Shown in pieces: positions 43,130 through 52,592 of a stretch of 64,000 nt of DNA. The notes beneath the pieces were generated by a model. It was not told the DNA's origin and searched no databases. It saw only the letters and a list, made by a program, of their open reading frames with translations. The stretch's first letter is position 1. The number at the start of each line of letters is the position of its first letter. The position numbers and the translations under genes were made by a program. Source of the stretch: Anaerohalosphaera lusitana (lineage in GTDB: Bacteria; Planctomycetota; Phycisphaerae; Sedimentisphaerales; Anaerohalosphaeraceae); the NCBI RefSeq assembly GCF_002007645.1, contig NZ_CP019791.1, positions 1,798,001 to 1,862,000 of the forward strand, written 5' to 3'.

Positions 43130-44011
43130 ATGAAGACATTTCATAAAAAGAACGGTAAGGCCGGACCCGGTGGGCCTGGGGCTTTATTGACGCTGGTTAT
43201 CTGCATAGCGTGTGTTACCGCTACGCTGTTTGCGGCTGAGCAGGGGGGCGGGGGAGATGGGGCCGGTCAGAAGAGCCTTTTCGCTCAGTTCATTGTCGCG
43301 GGGGGGTATATCGTATGGTTCGTGCTGATCCCGATGTCGATGGCTGCGATCTATCTGATCACGGATCTGTCACTGTCGTTGAGACGCAAGAAGCTGCTGC
43401 CGGACCATATTGCAGCTGATATCGAAAGCAAGGCAGCGAACGCATCGCCTGATCAGCTTGCCCGGGTCCTGGTGAGTCATACCGATCTGGTCAGCCGGGT
43501 GCTGATGCGGATCATCGCGAAATCGAAGAATACGCATCCCGATAAGAAGTACATCAACCATCTGGCGTCGGAGGCGTTGAATGAGCAGGCATTGCAGTTA
43601 CTTCGCAAGGTCGAATGGTGCAATATAATCGGGAACGTGGCTCCGATGGTGGGTTTGTTCGGGACGGTTTTCGGCATGATCAAGGCGTTTAACATTCTGG
43701 GTATTTCGGCGTCTCAGCCGAGGCCCGACGAGCTGGCGGGGGCGATCTCGACGGCTCTTATCACGACTTTCTGGGGGCTGCTGGTTGCGATACCGGCGCT
43801 GGCGATGCATGGTGTTTTCAGGTCGCGGATCGAGGCGCTGGTGAGTGAGGCTGCGATCGAGGTTGAGACGCTGCTGTCGCAGATAACGCTGCCCCATGCT
43901 CCTGATGCGGAGGGTAAGGGGGCGAATAACATTCCGTTCGCTAAGCCTGTATCGCGGGGGGCGAAGCAGACGCCTCGCCGTTGTCCCATTAACCGAACCG
44001 GTTCAGCGTAG
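43130..44011 (+). CDS. MotA/TolQ/ExbB family proton channel protein
   Basis: This 293-residue protein has a possible signal or first anchor (LLTLVICIACVTATLFA), then a Gly-rich segment and three further membrane helices. The hallmark domain is at about 165-245, with VEWCNIIGNVAPMVGLFGTVFGMIKAF and AISTALITTFWGLLVAIPAL. With ExbD it forms the inner-membrane channel that couples proton flow to work in the periplasm. The ATG at 43130 lies 40 bp after the VWA stop. The next gene is exbD-like, 5 bp downstream. Confidence 0.92.
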   Translation: MKTFHKKNGKAGPGGPGALLTLVICIACVTATLFAAEQGGGGDGAGQKSLFAQFIVAGGYIVWFVLIPMSMAAIYLITDLSLSLRRKKLLPDHIAADIESKAANASPDQLARVLVSHTDLVSRVLMRIIAKSKNTHPDKKYINHLASEALNEQALQLLRKVEWCNIIGNVAPMVGLFGTVFGMIKAFNILGISASQPRPDELAGAISTALITTFWGLLVAIPALAMHGVFRSRIEALVSEAAIEVETLLSQITLPHAPDAEGKGANNIPFAKPVSRGAKQTPRRCPINRTGSA

Positions 44012-44016
44012 TTGGT

Positions 44017-44484
44017 ATGCTTTATACTAGCCGTAAAAAATCCGATGCGTCTCAGTGTGATCTTACGCCGATCATAGACATCGTGTTTCTGCTGATCATT
44101 TTTTTTATGATCGTGTGCACTTTTATATCGGCGGAGAATTTCGAGGTTGAGATCCCGGATGATATCGAGACTGCGCAGGATGCACAGGTGGATCCGCCTC
44201 AGACGGTGACTTTGACGGCGATGCTCGAAGATGGTGAGGTGGTTTATGCGGTGGGGTCGGCGCGTATATCCGTGCCGGCGTCGGGGGAGCTATTGGGGAG
44301 TCTTACGGATCAGCTCGATGCTCAGCTTGCGAAACTGCCGGAGGATAAGAGGCTGGTCGATCTGCGTATCGACAAGGATATTCCGTACAAGTACTGCCAG
44401 AATGTGCTGGCGGCGATCAATCGGAGCAGTGCGAGCAAGATCAATATTGCGGTGACGAAAGAAAAAAGGTTCGCAGCGGAATAA
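44017..44484 (+). CDS. ExbD/TolR-like protein
   Basis: This 155-residue protein has one N-terminal membrane helix with the essential Asp (CDLTPIIDIVFLLIIFF, residues about 14-30), then a periplasmic domain with an LPEDKRLVDLRIDKDIPY segment like the ExbD peptidoglycan-binding fold. It is the partner of the ExbB-like channel directly upstream, and closes the L,D-transpeptidase-VWA-ExbB-ExbD unit. A terminator hairpin follows at 44648. Confidence 0.92.
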   Translation: MLYTSRKKSDASQCDLTPIIDIVFLLIIFFMIVCTFISAENFEVEIPDDIETAQDAQVDPPQTVTLTAMLEDGEVVYAVGSARISVPASGELLGSLTDQLDAQLAKLPEDKRLVDLRIDKDIPYKYCQNVLAAINRSSASKINIAVTKEKRFAAE

Positions 44485-44502
44485 TGGTGAGTATTGAGTT
44501 GT

Positions 44503-44583
44503 GCCGCCGCAGAATTTAACAGCCGCGCCTCCGACGAACTTTCCGCTGGGTCCATTCTCGGCGGACTGTGAAATTATGCGGCT
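44503..44583 (-). repeat. 81-bp fold-back repeat, copy 3
   Basis: Minus orientation, 81 bp, lying between convergent genes (exbD-like and clpX) 18 bp after the exbD-like stop. Confidence 0.93.
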
Positions 44584-44647
44584 GGGGAGTTGGTGAAGGG
44601 GAGGGGACATTTGACTGCTGCTTCCGCTGCTCGTAAGGGTATTAAAA

Positions 44648-44677
44648 AAAGGCTGCGCTAAGTATAGCACAGCCTTT
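44648..44677. terminator. Bidirectional terminator between exbD-like gene and clpX
   Basis: A stem AAAGGCTGYGCT with CTTAG/TATAG loop has A residues on the left and T residues on the right. It can end transcription of both convergent genes. Confidence 0.82.
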
Positions 44678-44714
44678 CAATTATTCTGCTTTATCGGGCT
44701 CGATCTCTTTAGAT

Positions 44715-45989
44715 CTATGCTGATTCTTTTCTTGCCTGCTGCTTCTGTTCGAAGAGATCCTCGCGTTTTTCGATAACGGCCTCGGTGATGACGTACTTGC
44801 CGTTCTCGGGCTGTTCGGGCAGATGGTACATCAGCTCGATCATCAGTTCTTCGGTGATGGCGCGGAGCGCTCTTGCGCCGGTATCGCGTTCGATAGCTCG
44901 TTTTGCTAGCAGTTGCAGTGCGTCATGGGTGAACTCGAGTTCGGCGTTTTCGAGTTCGAACAGTTTTTTGTACTGCTTGACCAGAGCGTTCTTGGGCTCG
45001 GTAAGTATCTGTACCAGAGCATCTACATCCAACGAATTCAGGGTTGTGATGATGGGCAGACGACCGACCATTTCGGGTATCATGCCGTACTGAATGACGT
45101 CTTCGGCCGTTACTTTCGAGATGGTCTGGCTGTATTCGTTCTGTTCGTCGTCGTTCACGGGCTTTTGCTCGCTGCCGAAGCCGATCATGCGTTTACCGAG
45201 ACGCTGCTTGACGATGTTGTCGAGTCCGACGAACGTGCCGCCGCAGATGAAGAGGATCTGGGATGTGTCCATCTGGATGTAGGACTGCTCGGGGTGTTTT
45301 CGGCCGCCCTGGGGCGGGATGTTTGCGGTGGTGCCTTCGAGCATTTTGAGCAGAGCCTGCTGTACGCCTTCGCCGGAGACGTCGCGAGTGATCGAGACGT
45401 TCTGGTTGGTTTTGCCGACCTTGTCGATCTCGTCGATGTAGACGATGCCTCGCTGGGCGGCTTCTACGTCGTAATCGGCGCTCTGGAGGAGGCGCAGGAG
45501 GAAGTTTTCGACATCCTCGCCGACGTAGCCGGCTTCGGTGACGGTTGTTGCGTCGCAGATCGCGAAGGGTACGTTGAGGATCTTTGCGAGTGTTTTTGCG
45601 AGCAGGGTCTTACCGGAGCCGGTGGGGCCGATGAGAAGGATGTTCGATTTTTCGATCTCGACTTCCTGGTCTTCCATGTCGGCATGCATGAGGCGTTTGT
45701 AATGGTTGTGTACGGCGACGGAGAGGCACTTTTTGGCCTCGTCCTGGCCGATTACGTACTCGTCGAGGAATTCTTTTATTTCGCGCGGCTTGGGCACGTC
45801 CTGCATTACGAGCGAGGAGCCTTTTTGCCTGCGTCGTTCCTGTCTTACGATGTTGTAGCAGAGGTCGATGCACTCGGGGCATATGAAAACGCCGCCGGGG
45901 CCTTCGACGAAGGCGTCGACCTGTTTTTTGGACCTGCCGCAAAAGCTGCAGACCTCAACTTTTCTACCGTCTCCTGATTTCTTAGCCAT
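44715..45989 (-). CDS. clpX: ATP-dependent Clp protease ATP-binding subunit ClpX
   Basis: This 424-residue unfoldase delivers substrates to ClpP. A four-Cys zinc-binding domain is at the N-terminus (CSFCGR and CPECIDLC), Walker A is [17 protein letters not shown], the pore loop is AGYVGED, and Walker B is IVYIDEIDK. The RKH loop (GGRKHPEQ) is also present. The ATG at 45989 has GGAG upstream; a TTG four codons earlier overlaps that site. clpP is not in the window, which is unusual since the two are often adjacent. Confidence 0.97.
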   Translation of the reverse strand: MAKKSGDGRKVEVCSFCGRSKKQVDAFVEGPGGVFICPECIDLCYNIVRQERRRQKGSSLVMQDVPKPREIKEFLDEYVIGQDEAKKCLSVAVHNHYKRLMHADMEDQEVEIEKSNILLIGPTGSGKTLLAKTLAKILNVPFAICDATTVTEAGYVGEDVENFLLRLLQSADYDVEAAQRGIVYIDEIDKVGKTNQNVSITRDVSGEGVQQALLKMLEGTTANIPPQGGRKHPEQSYIQMDTSQILFICGGTFVGLDNIVKQRLGKRMIGFGSEQKPVNDDEQNEYSQTISKVTAEDVIQYGMIPEMVGRLPIITTLNSLDVDALVQILTEPKNALVKQYKKLFELENAELEFTHDALQLLAKRAIERDTGARALRAITEELMIELMYHLPEQPENGKYVITEAVIEKREDLFEQKQQARKESA

Positions 45990-46161
45990 ATATTGCTCCA
46001 ATCACGTCCTGGCTGTTTGTCCAGGGCAAATTCTTTTGTTCTTTCCGCCCCTAAAATACTCAGAAGCACTTACTCAACTGCTTCCGGTTATTAACAAGCC
46101 TTTAATAAACATTTGTTACTCGGGCTCATTGTAGGTTGATATCGGGAAATAATCAAGCTTT

Positions 46162-48372
46162 CTATTTTCCTGTTTCCTTGAGCGATACGAATTTTTCGGG
46201 CCATGGTTCCGGTATTTCGGAAAAGGAGTTCAATAAGACGTCGACGGCGTGGTTGAGGTCGGCGGGGTTGGTTTTGGGGGTTTGGGACCAGTTTTGCAGC
46301 TCGTGGTATTTTGCCCGCCACCACTGCCAGGAGGGGGTGTTTGAGTTTTGGGCGGATTTTCTGTGTGCGGCGATGGTGGTCCAGAGGCGGCGTGCCTGGG
46401 TGAATTTGTTTTGCAGGGTGAAAAATCTTGCTCGGCAGCGGAGGTAAGGTACACTTTCGCTGTATTCAGTTTGGGTTAGTTCTTCGAGGATTTCGCGGAT
46501 TTCGTTGAGGTCGGTTCGGTTAGGGGTGTCGGTGGTTTGTGAGAGGATGGTGAGTTCGGCCCAGGTGAGTTTTGCTGTGGGGGTGGGGAGTATGCGGAGG
46601 CATTTGTCGGCGAGGGAGAGGTATTTTGCGGGAGGGGGCGTGAGGGTGTATGCGCCGCTAGCGTGGACGTTTTCGCCGCCGTTGAGGATTTCGGTGAGGA
46701 CGTGGATGCCGGTTGCGGCCCAGTCGCTGTCGGGTTTGTCGAATTGCAGGAGCGTGGTGACCGCGTGGGTGTGTTTGTCGGCCCGGAGGAGGGCGCGTGT
46801 GCGGGTTGTGCAGAGGTGTTCGGTCCGGGCTGCTGATTCGGGGTCGATGAGGTTGAGGATGCGGGTTGGGGCGTCTTCATTGTCGGTTTCGAGCAGCCAG
46901 TTGCCGTATGTTGCGAGGGCTCGCAGGCGGAGGTCGCGTTGGGGCTGGGTGTTCGGGTTGAGCTGGTCCAGGAGGTTTTGCAATTGTTTGCGGATATTGC
47001 GTTTTTTGTCGGGGTTGGCGGCGGTGTCATATTTTATCAGCAGGTTCTCAAATTGGGCGTGCGGGGCGTAGGTTTCGGCCTGATCGGTCAGTTCGGAGAA
47101 GATTGTTTTTGCGTGGTCGGTCCGGCCGTTCTCTTTGAGGAGGAGGGCGTAGAGGTATCTTAGCTGTTCGTCGTATGTGTCGCCTGCGAGGGTGAAATAG
47201 TATGCCATGGTGTCGCGGGCGATGCGTAGGTAGTGGCTGTCCTGGTAGTACAGGCCGTAGGCGCAGCGGGCTCCTTCGGCGGCAATTTCGGCTCCGCTGA
47301 GGGTGAGCATCTTGTCCTGTTCGTCACGCTGTTTGTCGGCTGCCCGCATGTAGAGTTCTATGGCTTTGAAGGCGTTAGTTTCGGCCAGGCTTTTGGCAGA
47401 TGCGTAGCAGACGGGGGCGGATGCGAGGTGGTCCGTGTTGCGGATCTTTTTGAGCAGGGCGGTGTAATCGGCAGGGTCGCGTCTCAGGGTTTCGGTTGCG
47501 ATGAGCTTTGCTTCTAGCGTGGTCATTTTGTCGATTTTTCGGTTTGGTGCGGCGTCGAGCAGGACCATTCCCGCGTGGGTTCGCAGGGCGGGCCAGCGTT
47601 CGAGGACGTTGCTTATTATGGAATCGCTGCCGACTTTCAAGCCGACGAGGGCGAGTTTTAGCCAGGGTTCGTAATTGTCGCGGCTGGGGCCTTGCTGGAG
47701 TTTGTCGGCTAGTTTTTCGATGGTTTGCGGGTTGGGCGGTTCGGTGCATCTGTTGAGGAGGGCGGCGGCGTCGATGCGTACGGGGGCGGGGAGGCGTTCG
47801 TCTCGGAGCATGCTCTGGGCCGCTTCGATGGTTCTGCGGTTGTTTTCGTTGAGGCTTTGTGCACGCAGGCTCATGACTTGAGCTTCGCCGCCTGTGAAGA
47901 CGTCGCGGAGGGGGGCGCATTTTTGTGTGATGCTTTCGATCAACTGTCGGCGGTTTTCGCCCTGGGCATTGACGGCCTGCCAGAAATTGCACCTTGCTAT
48001 CAGGAGCCGGGTTGAGGCTATGTCGGCGACGAGGCGTCTCCAGAGGCCGTTGGATCCGAATCGCCGGTCCCAGTCTTCGCCGTCATAGTTTTCTATCTGG
48101 TCGCGGTAGGTTTGCTGTTTTTGCAGTACAGTGTGGAGTTTGCTTACAGTGTCTGATGCGGTGGCGGCGAGTTTGCTTTTTGGGTCGCTTTGAAGGTTAT
48201 CGCCCTGACAGAACCAGCCCATACGCTGGGTCAGGGTTTCGGAGAGGAATTGGCCGTAAGTTTCATGGGCTGTTTCTCTTGCCCGCCTGATGTCGCCGCC
48301 GTCGCAGAGTGTGCCTGCTGCTAATGCGGATGCACAGGTTCCCAGAATTAAAAAAAGAAATATTCTGATCAA
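46162..48372 (-). CDS. Secreted helical-repeat (TPR-like) protein
   Basis: This 736-residue protein has a signal peptide (IRIFLFLILGTCASALAAG). The rest is helical throughout, with TPR-like pairs such as QLRYLYALLLKENGRTDHAKTIF. No enzyme motif is seen. The start is a TTG at 48372 that overlaps the upstream ExbD-like stop, so it is translationally coupled. It is last in the korDABC-exbD unit. Its job may be to work with the ExbD-like protein in the periplasm. Third positions are strongly C-rich on its own coding strand because of the right-arm strand bias. Confidence 0.78.
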   Translation of the reverse strand: MIRIFLFLILGTCASALAAGTLCDGGDIRRARETAHETYGQFLSETLTQRMGWFCQGDNLQSDPKSKLAATASDTVSKLHTVLQKQQTYRDQIENYDGEDWDRRFGSNGLWRRLVADIASTRLLIARCNFWQAVNAQGENRRQLIESITQKCAPLRDVFTGGEAQVMSLRAQSLNENNRRTIEAAQSMLRDERLPAPVRIDAAALLNRCTEPPNPQTIEKLADKLQQGPSRDNYEPWLKLALVGLKVGSDSIISNVLERWPALRTHAGMVLLDAAPNRKIDKMTTLEAKLIATETLRRDPADYTALLKKIRNTDHLASAPVCYASAKSLAETNAFKAIELYMRAADKQRDEQDKMLTLSGAEIAAEGARCAYGLYYQDSHYLRIARDTMAYYFTLAGDTYDEQLRYLYALLLKENGRTDHAKTIFSELTDQAETYAPHAQFENLLIKYDTAANPDKKRNIRKQLQNLLDQLNPNTQPQRDLRLRALATYGNWLLETDNEDAPTRILNLIDPESAARTEHLCTTRTRALLRADKHTHAVTTLLQFDKPDSDWAATGIHVLTEILNGGENVHASGAYTLTPPPAKYLSLADKCLRILPTPTAKLTWAELTILSQTTDTPNRTDLNEIREILEELTQTEYSESVPYLRCRARFFTLQNKFTQARRLWTTIAAHRKSAQNSNTPSWQWWRAKYHELQNWSQTPKTNPADLNHAVDVLLNSFSEIPEPWPEKFVSLKETGK

Positions 48373-48890
48373 CTTCTACCCCAGCTTTCATTCATACAGA
48401 AAGTTACGTCGTCCATTCCCATGCTGCCCAGTACGTCATATATCTTGACGAGGTATTCCCAGGTAACTTCGTCGTCGCAGCGTATTTCTACGGGGTCGCC
48501 GGCGTATCTGCCCTGAGCGTCGGCGACGGATCTGAATGCATTTGCAAATTCGGCGAGGCCTGTGTCGATGTCGTCGGCTGTTATGTCGGCTTGTGCTCTG
48601 CCGCCTATGACTACACGGCAGCCGTTGGATTGGTTGGTTACCTGGACGTTGAGGGGTTCGATCGCGGAATAGGTTTCTATCCGGGCATCGCGTTTCGGGA
48701 GCTTGATGGACATGAAATCTTCTGGCAGGCGGAAGTTTGCGGTGAGTACGAAGAATGCCAGGAGCAGGAATATGACGTCGATCAGGGGGAGCATCCGCAG
48801 TGCGATCTTTCTGCTTTTTGGCTTTTCGAATGCTTCAAGCCTGAGTCTACCGCCATCTTCGATGTAGTGTTCGTCTGCTTCCATTTGCAT
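48369..48890 (-). CDS. Second ExbD/TolR-like protein, coupled to korC
   Basis: This 173-residue protein has one membrane helix with the conserved Asp (ALRMLPLIDVIFLLLAFFVLT cut as LRMLPLIDVIFLLLAFF, about 31-47) and a periplasmic domain. The start codon overlaps the korC stop (TGATG). No ExbB-like gene is adjacent; the nearest is at 43130 on the other strand. Two extra Cys (CRVVIGG and FCMNE) distinguish it from the other ExbD-like protein. Function is inferred as part of a proton-driven envelope complex. Confidence 0.85.
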   Translation of the reverse strand: MQMEADEHYIEDGGRLRLEAFEKPKSRKIALRMLPLIDVIFLLLAFFVLTANFRLPEDFMSIKLPKRDARIETYSAIEPLNVQVTNQSNGCRVVIGGRAQADITADDIDTGLAEFANAFRSVADAQGRYAGDPVEIRCDDEVTWEYLVKIYDVLGSMGMDDVTFCMNESWGRS

Positions 48891-49447
48891 CAGGCTTTAT
48901 TTTTGGCTGCAGCTTTTGCGCCGGCTTCCAGCGCCTTGTCATTGATCGCGAGCAGTTGAGGTTTTTTGCTTCCGAAGAGGTCCTCAATCGCACGTACTAC
49001 GTTGGACATTTTGACGACTTCGGTCATCGCAACGAATGCGCCAAGCGCGGTGATGTTGGCTACGCGTATATTGCCGAGGCTGCGGGCGAGTTCACCGGCG
49101 GGCAAGCAGCACACGTCGAGGTCGTCGCGGTCGAGTTTGCAGCTTGCGAGACTGCCGTTGATTATCGCTACGCCGCCCGGTTCTATTGCGGGGACGAACC
49201 TGTCGACGGAGGGCTGGTTGAGGAGCATGGCTGCATCGGGGCGTTCGACTACTGGGCTGGCTATTTCGTCGTCACTGATTACGATGGTTGCGTTGGCTGT
49301 GCCGCCTCGCATTTCGACGCCGTAGCTGACCATGCCGGTGACGTTCTTTTTTTCGAGTACAGCGGCCCGGGCGAGTATGTTTCCTGCAAGGACGATACCC
49401 TGTCCGCCGAAGCCCGCTATCGCAATTTTAGTTTCTGTGGTTTGCAT
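48890..49447 (-). CDS. korC: 2-oxoacid:ferredoxin oxidoreductase, gamma subunit
   Basis: This 185-residue subunit belongs to the enzyme that oxidatively decarboxylates a 2-oxoacid (probably 2-oxoglutarate) with CoA and ferredoxin. It begins with the family motif IAGFGGQGIVLAGNILARAA, and VSYGVEMRGGTAN follows. GAGG precedes its ATG. Gene order D-A-B-C and subunit sizes match 2-oxoglutarate:ferredoxin oxidoreductases. Substrate specificity is inferred from that architecture and is not proven. Confidence 0.93.
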   Translation of the reverse strand: MQTTETKIAIAGFGGQGIVLAGNILARAAVLEKKNVTGMVSYGVEMRGGTANATIVISDDEIASPVVERPDAAMLLNQPSVDRFVPAIEPGGVAIINGSLASCKLDRDDLDVCCLPAGELARSLGNIRVANITALGAFVAMTEVVKMSNVVRAIEDLFGSKKPQLLAINDKALEAGAKAAAKNKA

Positions 49448-49472
49448 AGTTTACCTCAGAGCAATGGCTGAA

Positions 49473-50210
<738 letters not shown>

Positions 50211-50245
50211 CTCAAACCTTTTCCAGTATGTACCGAAGCGGGGAG

Positions 50246-51307
50246 TTAGCCGCCCAGGACTGTTTCGATCTTTTCCAGGACATTTTCGGGTGTGGGGTAC
50301 CAGCCGCCTCCGACACCCATGAACTCTACGGGCTTTTTGCATTCGATGGCGAGTTTGACATCCTCGACGAACTGGCCGTTGCTCATTTCGACGACCAGGA
50401 ACTTGTCCGCTTTTTCGGCGGCACGTTTGAAGGTGTCTGTGGGGAAGGGCCAAACGGAAATTGGCCGGATTAGGCCGACCTTGAGGCCTTTTGCGCGGGC
50501 GTTTTTGACGGCGCCTTTGGCGATCCTGGCGGTCATGCCGTAGCCGGAGACGATCAGCTCGGCATCGTCGGTCATGTATTCTTCGACGAGTGAGAGTTCG
50601 CTTTCGATCTTTTTGTATTTCTGGACGAGGTGCCTGTTGTGGTCGGCGAGGGCCTCGACGCTGCCAAGCATGAGGGTTTTGACCACATTTGACTTTCGGT
50701 TCGTGCAGCCGGTCAGAGCCCAGTCTTTTTTGGGAAGCTTGCAGGCGGGCCTGTACTTCTTTTTGACCACGGGTTCGGCGGTTTGTCCGAGCAGGCCGTC
50801 ACCGAGCATGAGGACGGGGTTGCGATAAAGGTCCGCCCAGTCGAAGGCCTTCATTGTCAGGTCATAGAGCTCCTGCACGCCTGCGGGGGCGAGTACGATC
50901 AAACGGTAGTCGCCGTGACCGCCGCCTTTGACGGCCTGGAAATAGTCGCCCTGGGCTGCGCGTATGTTGCCGAGTCCGGGGCCGCCTCGCTGGACGTTGG
51001 CGATCACGCAGGGCAGTTCGGCGGCTGCGATATAGCTGATGCCTTCGAGTTTGAGGCTGATGCCGGGGGAGCTGGAGCTTGTCATGCATCGTGCGCCGGC
51101 AGCGGATGCGCCGAAGATCATGTTGATCGCGGCGAGTTCGCTTTCGGCCTGTATGAATGTTCCGCCGACCTGGGGCATGCGCCTGGCCATGGTTTCGGGG
51201 ACCTCGTTCTGGGGTGTTATGGGGTATCCTGCGAAGAAGCGGCATTTGGCTTCTATGGCCGCCTCGACCATTGCCTCATTTCCCTTGAGCAATATCTTTT
51301 CTGCCAT
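50246..51307 (-). CDS. korA: 2-oxoacid:ferredoxin oxidoreductase, alpha subunit
   Basis: This 353-residue subunit contains the pyrimidine-binding part of the enzyme: EAKCRFFAGYPITPQNEVPE, then SSSPGISLKLEGISY and QRGGPGLGNIRAAQGDYF. The ATG at 51307 is chosen because GAGGA lies 6 bp upstream; another ATG at 51310 overlaps the korD stop. The four kor genes form one unit. Confidence 0.95.
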   Translation of the reverse strand: MAEKILLKGNEAMVEAAIEAKCRFFAGYPITPQNEVPETMARRMPQVGGTFIQAESELAAINMIFGASAAGARCMTSSSSPGISLKLEGISYIAAAELPCVIANVQRGGPGLGNIRAAQGDYFQAVKGGGHGDYRLIVLAPAGVQELYDLTMKAFDWADLYRNPVLMLGDGLLGQTAEPVVKKKYRPACKLPKKDWALTGCTNRKSNVVKTLMLGSVEALADHNRHLVQKYKKIESELSLVEEYMTDDAELIVSGYGMTARIAKGAVKNARAKGLKVGLIRPISVWPFPTDTFKRAAEKADKFLVVEMSNGQFVEDVKLAIECKKPVEFMGVGGGWYPTPENVLEKIETVLGG

Positions 51308-51309
51308 CA

Positions 51310-51513
51310 TTATTCCTCTATTTCGATAGCGACGTCCGGGCACATCTGGCAGCAGATCGCACATCCTGTGCACTCTTTTTCATCTATGATGCAGGCATAG
51401 TAGGCGCCTGCTTCGTTTGGTTCGTCACTCATTTCGATGTTGCCCCGAGGACAGCACGAAACGCAAAGACAACAGCCCTTGCACTTCTTTTTGTCTATAT
51501 TGATGTCGGCCAT
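51310..51513 (-). CDS. korD: 2-oxoacid:ferredoxin oxidoreductase, 4Fe-4S delta subunit
   Basis: This 67-residue ferredoxin-like subunit has two complete 4Fe-4S motifs, CKGCCLCVSCCP and CTGCAICCQMCP. It passes electrons out of the enzyme. It is the first gene of the operon, with AAAGG upstream of the ATG and a stop that overlaps the korA start region. Confidence 0.95.
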   Translation of the reverse strand: MADINIDKKKCKGCCLCVSCCPRGNIEMSDEPNEAGAYYACIIDEKECTGCAICCQMCPDVAIEIEE

Positions 51514-51705
51514 TTGAAAACCTTTCGAAAACCGCCTGATCCGATCGTTAGGCTTGCCGATCGGATTACTTAGCCCGCAATACTTCAGTTGTCAGTCATC
51601 CTAATACAATCATAAGCGGCTTACAACTCAAAAATTGAGCAAAGCGGCATTAGAAGATCATGATTTCTGTGGTGTTTGTGTTTTGCGGGCCAGTCCTCCA
51701 GTTGG

Positions 51706-51786
51706 GCCGCCGCAAAATTTAACAGCCGCGCCTCCGACGAACTTTTGGGAGGGTCCATTCTCGGCGGACTGTGAAATTGTGCGGCT
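51706..51786 (-). repeat. 81-bp fold-back repeat, copy 4
   Basis: Minus orientation, 81 bp. Unlike the first three copies it lies in a divergent intergenic region, just beyond a minus-strand terminator. Confidence 0.92.
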
Positions 51787-51814
51787 TGGGGGTGCGCTGA
51801 TTTCGGTTGGCGCA

Positions 51815-51846
51815 GAAAAAAGGCCGACCCCTGTTAAGGGCCGGCT
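51815..51846 (-). terminator. Minus-strand terminator with no gene upstream
   Basis: On the minus strand, GCCGGCCC pairs with GGGTCGGC and is followed by six T. No coding region ends before it, so it may end an unannotated RNA transcribed leftward from 51850-52500. Confidence 0.75.
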
Positions 51847-52592
51847 CCCAAAGGAACTCCTCACCTCATCCTTCTCCAAAAAGTCTCCTCACCCATTCCT
51901 CTCCGAATTCATCACTTCCGGCTCCTGCAGCACTTTGCCTTTGGCCAGTGCCAAGGAAGTCCAGGTTCTTCATTTGTTTCTATCACCCAAGACCCGTAAA
52001 TGGGCCTGTTTTATACTGCACGCTTCACCACGCGGGGCAAAAGCGCACTAATAGCCCTCTCCAAAGCCAGGAAATAACAGATCGCACTTTTCCGTAAGCA
52101 GGAAAGTACTGAGCTTGAGAATCAGGTGTGGAATGTGTGTGTCCCGTTGCGGGTCTTGGATAGTGCAGGTTTTTGGCTTGATAGATACCATTACCACTCA
52201 ACAAAAGGTTATTCCATCACTTGCAAAGTCAGCAACTCCATCACTCTCCCCCAGAACCGAATTAACGGCCTAGCATTGAGCTGACTTCAAGCCTTTACTT
52301 TTGCATGATAGCAAAAACAGGACGGATGCCCAAAGATAAAAGCTACTAATGGAGGAAATGCTTATCGGGGTTTTTCGCATAAGGGTATGTGTCGCATGTA
52401 CTTAGAGAAAGGAATTTTTAGTTTGTGAGGGCGGTAAATTGTCGTTTTTTTTATGCATCCTTCATTCGCATGGGCTTATTCTTGCCGAATGGGGGGGGCG
52501 ATGAATGAAGAATTTAGTGCATTGTATTTCGGAGGTGGTGTCTTAGAATTGATGGGCCAGATATGTTTATGTTGAGCGAATAAGGTGTTTTG
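51847..52592. other. Intergenic region, possible small RNA on minus strand
   Basis: No coding region is supported. Near the left end several short complementary stretches are visible (GGCCCAT with ACGGGTC near 52005; CTTTGG with CCAAAG), consistent with a structured RNA read on the minus strand. No consensus promoter was found for it. The rest, 52130-52590, shows nothing recognisable. Confidence 0.35.

Noticed and set aside
44913-45977. 354-codon plus-strand frame opposite clpX
   Set aside because: Antisense shadow of clpX, open because of the strand bias; no ribosome site or domain.
51635-52051. 138-codon plus-strand frame over fold-back repeat copy 4
   Set aside because: It reads through the repeat and the terminator. 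The same amino-acid string would appear at any repeat copy, so it reflects the repeat, not a gene.
51847-52130. 6S RNA, tmRNA or RNase P RNA
   Set aside because: The characteristic conserved strings of these RNAs were not seen; only weak pairing stretches and a terminator support an RNA here.
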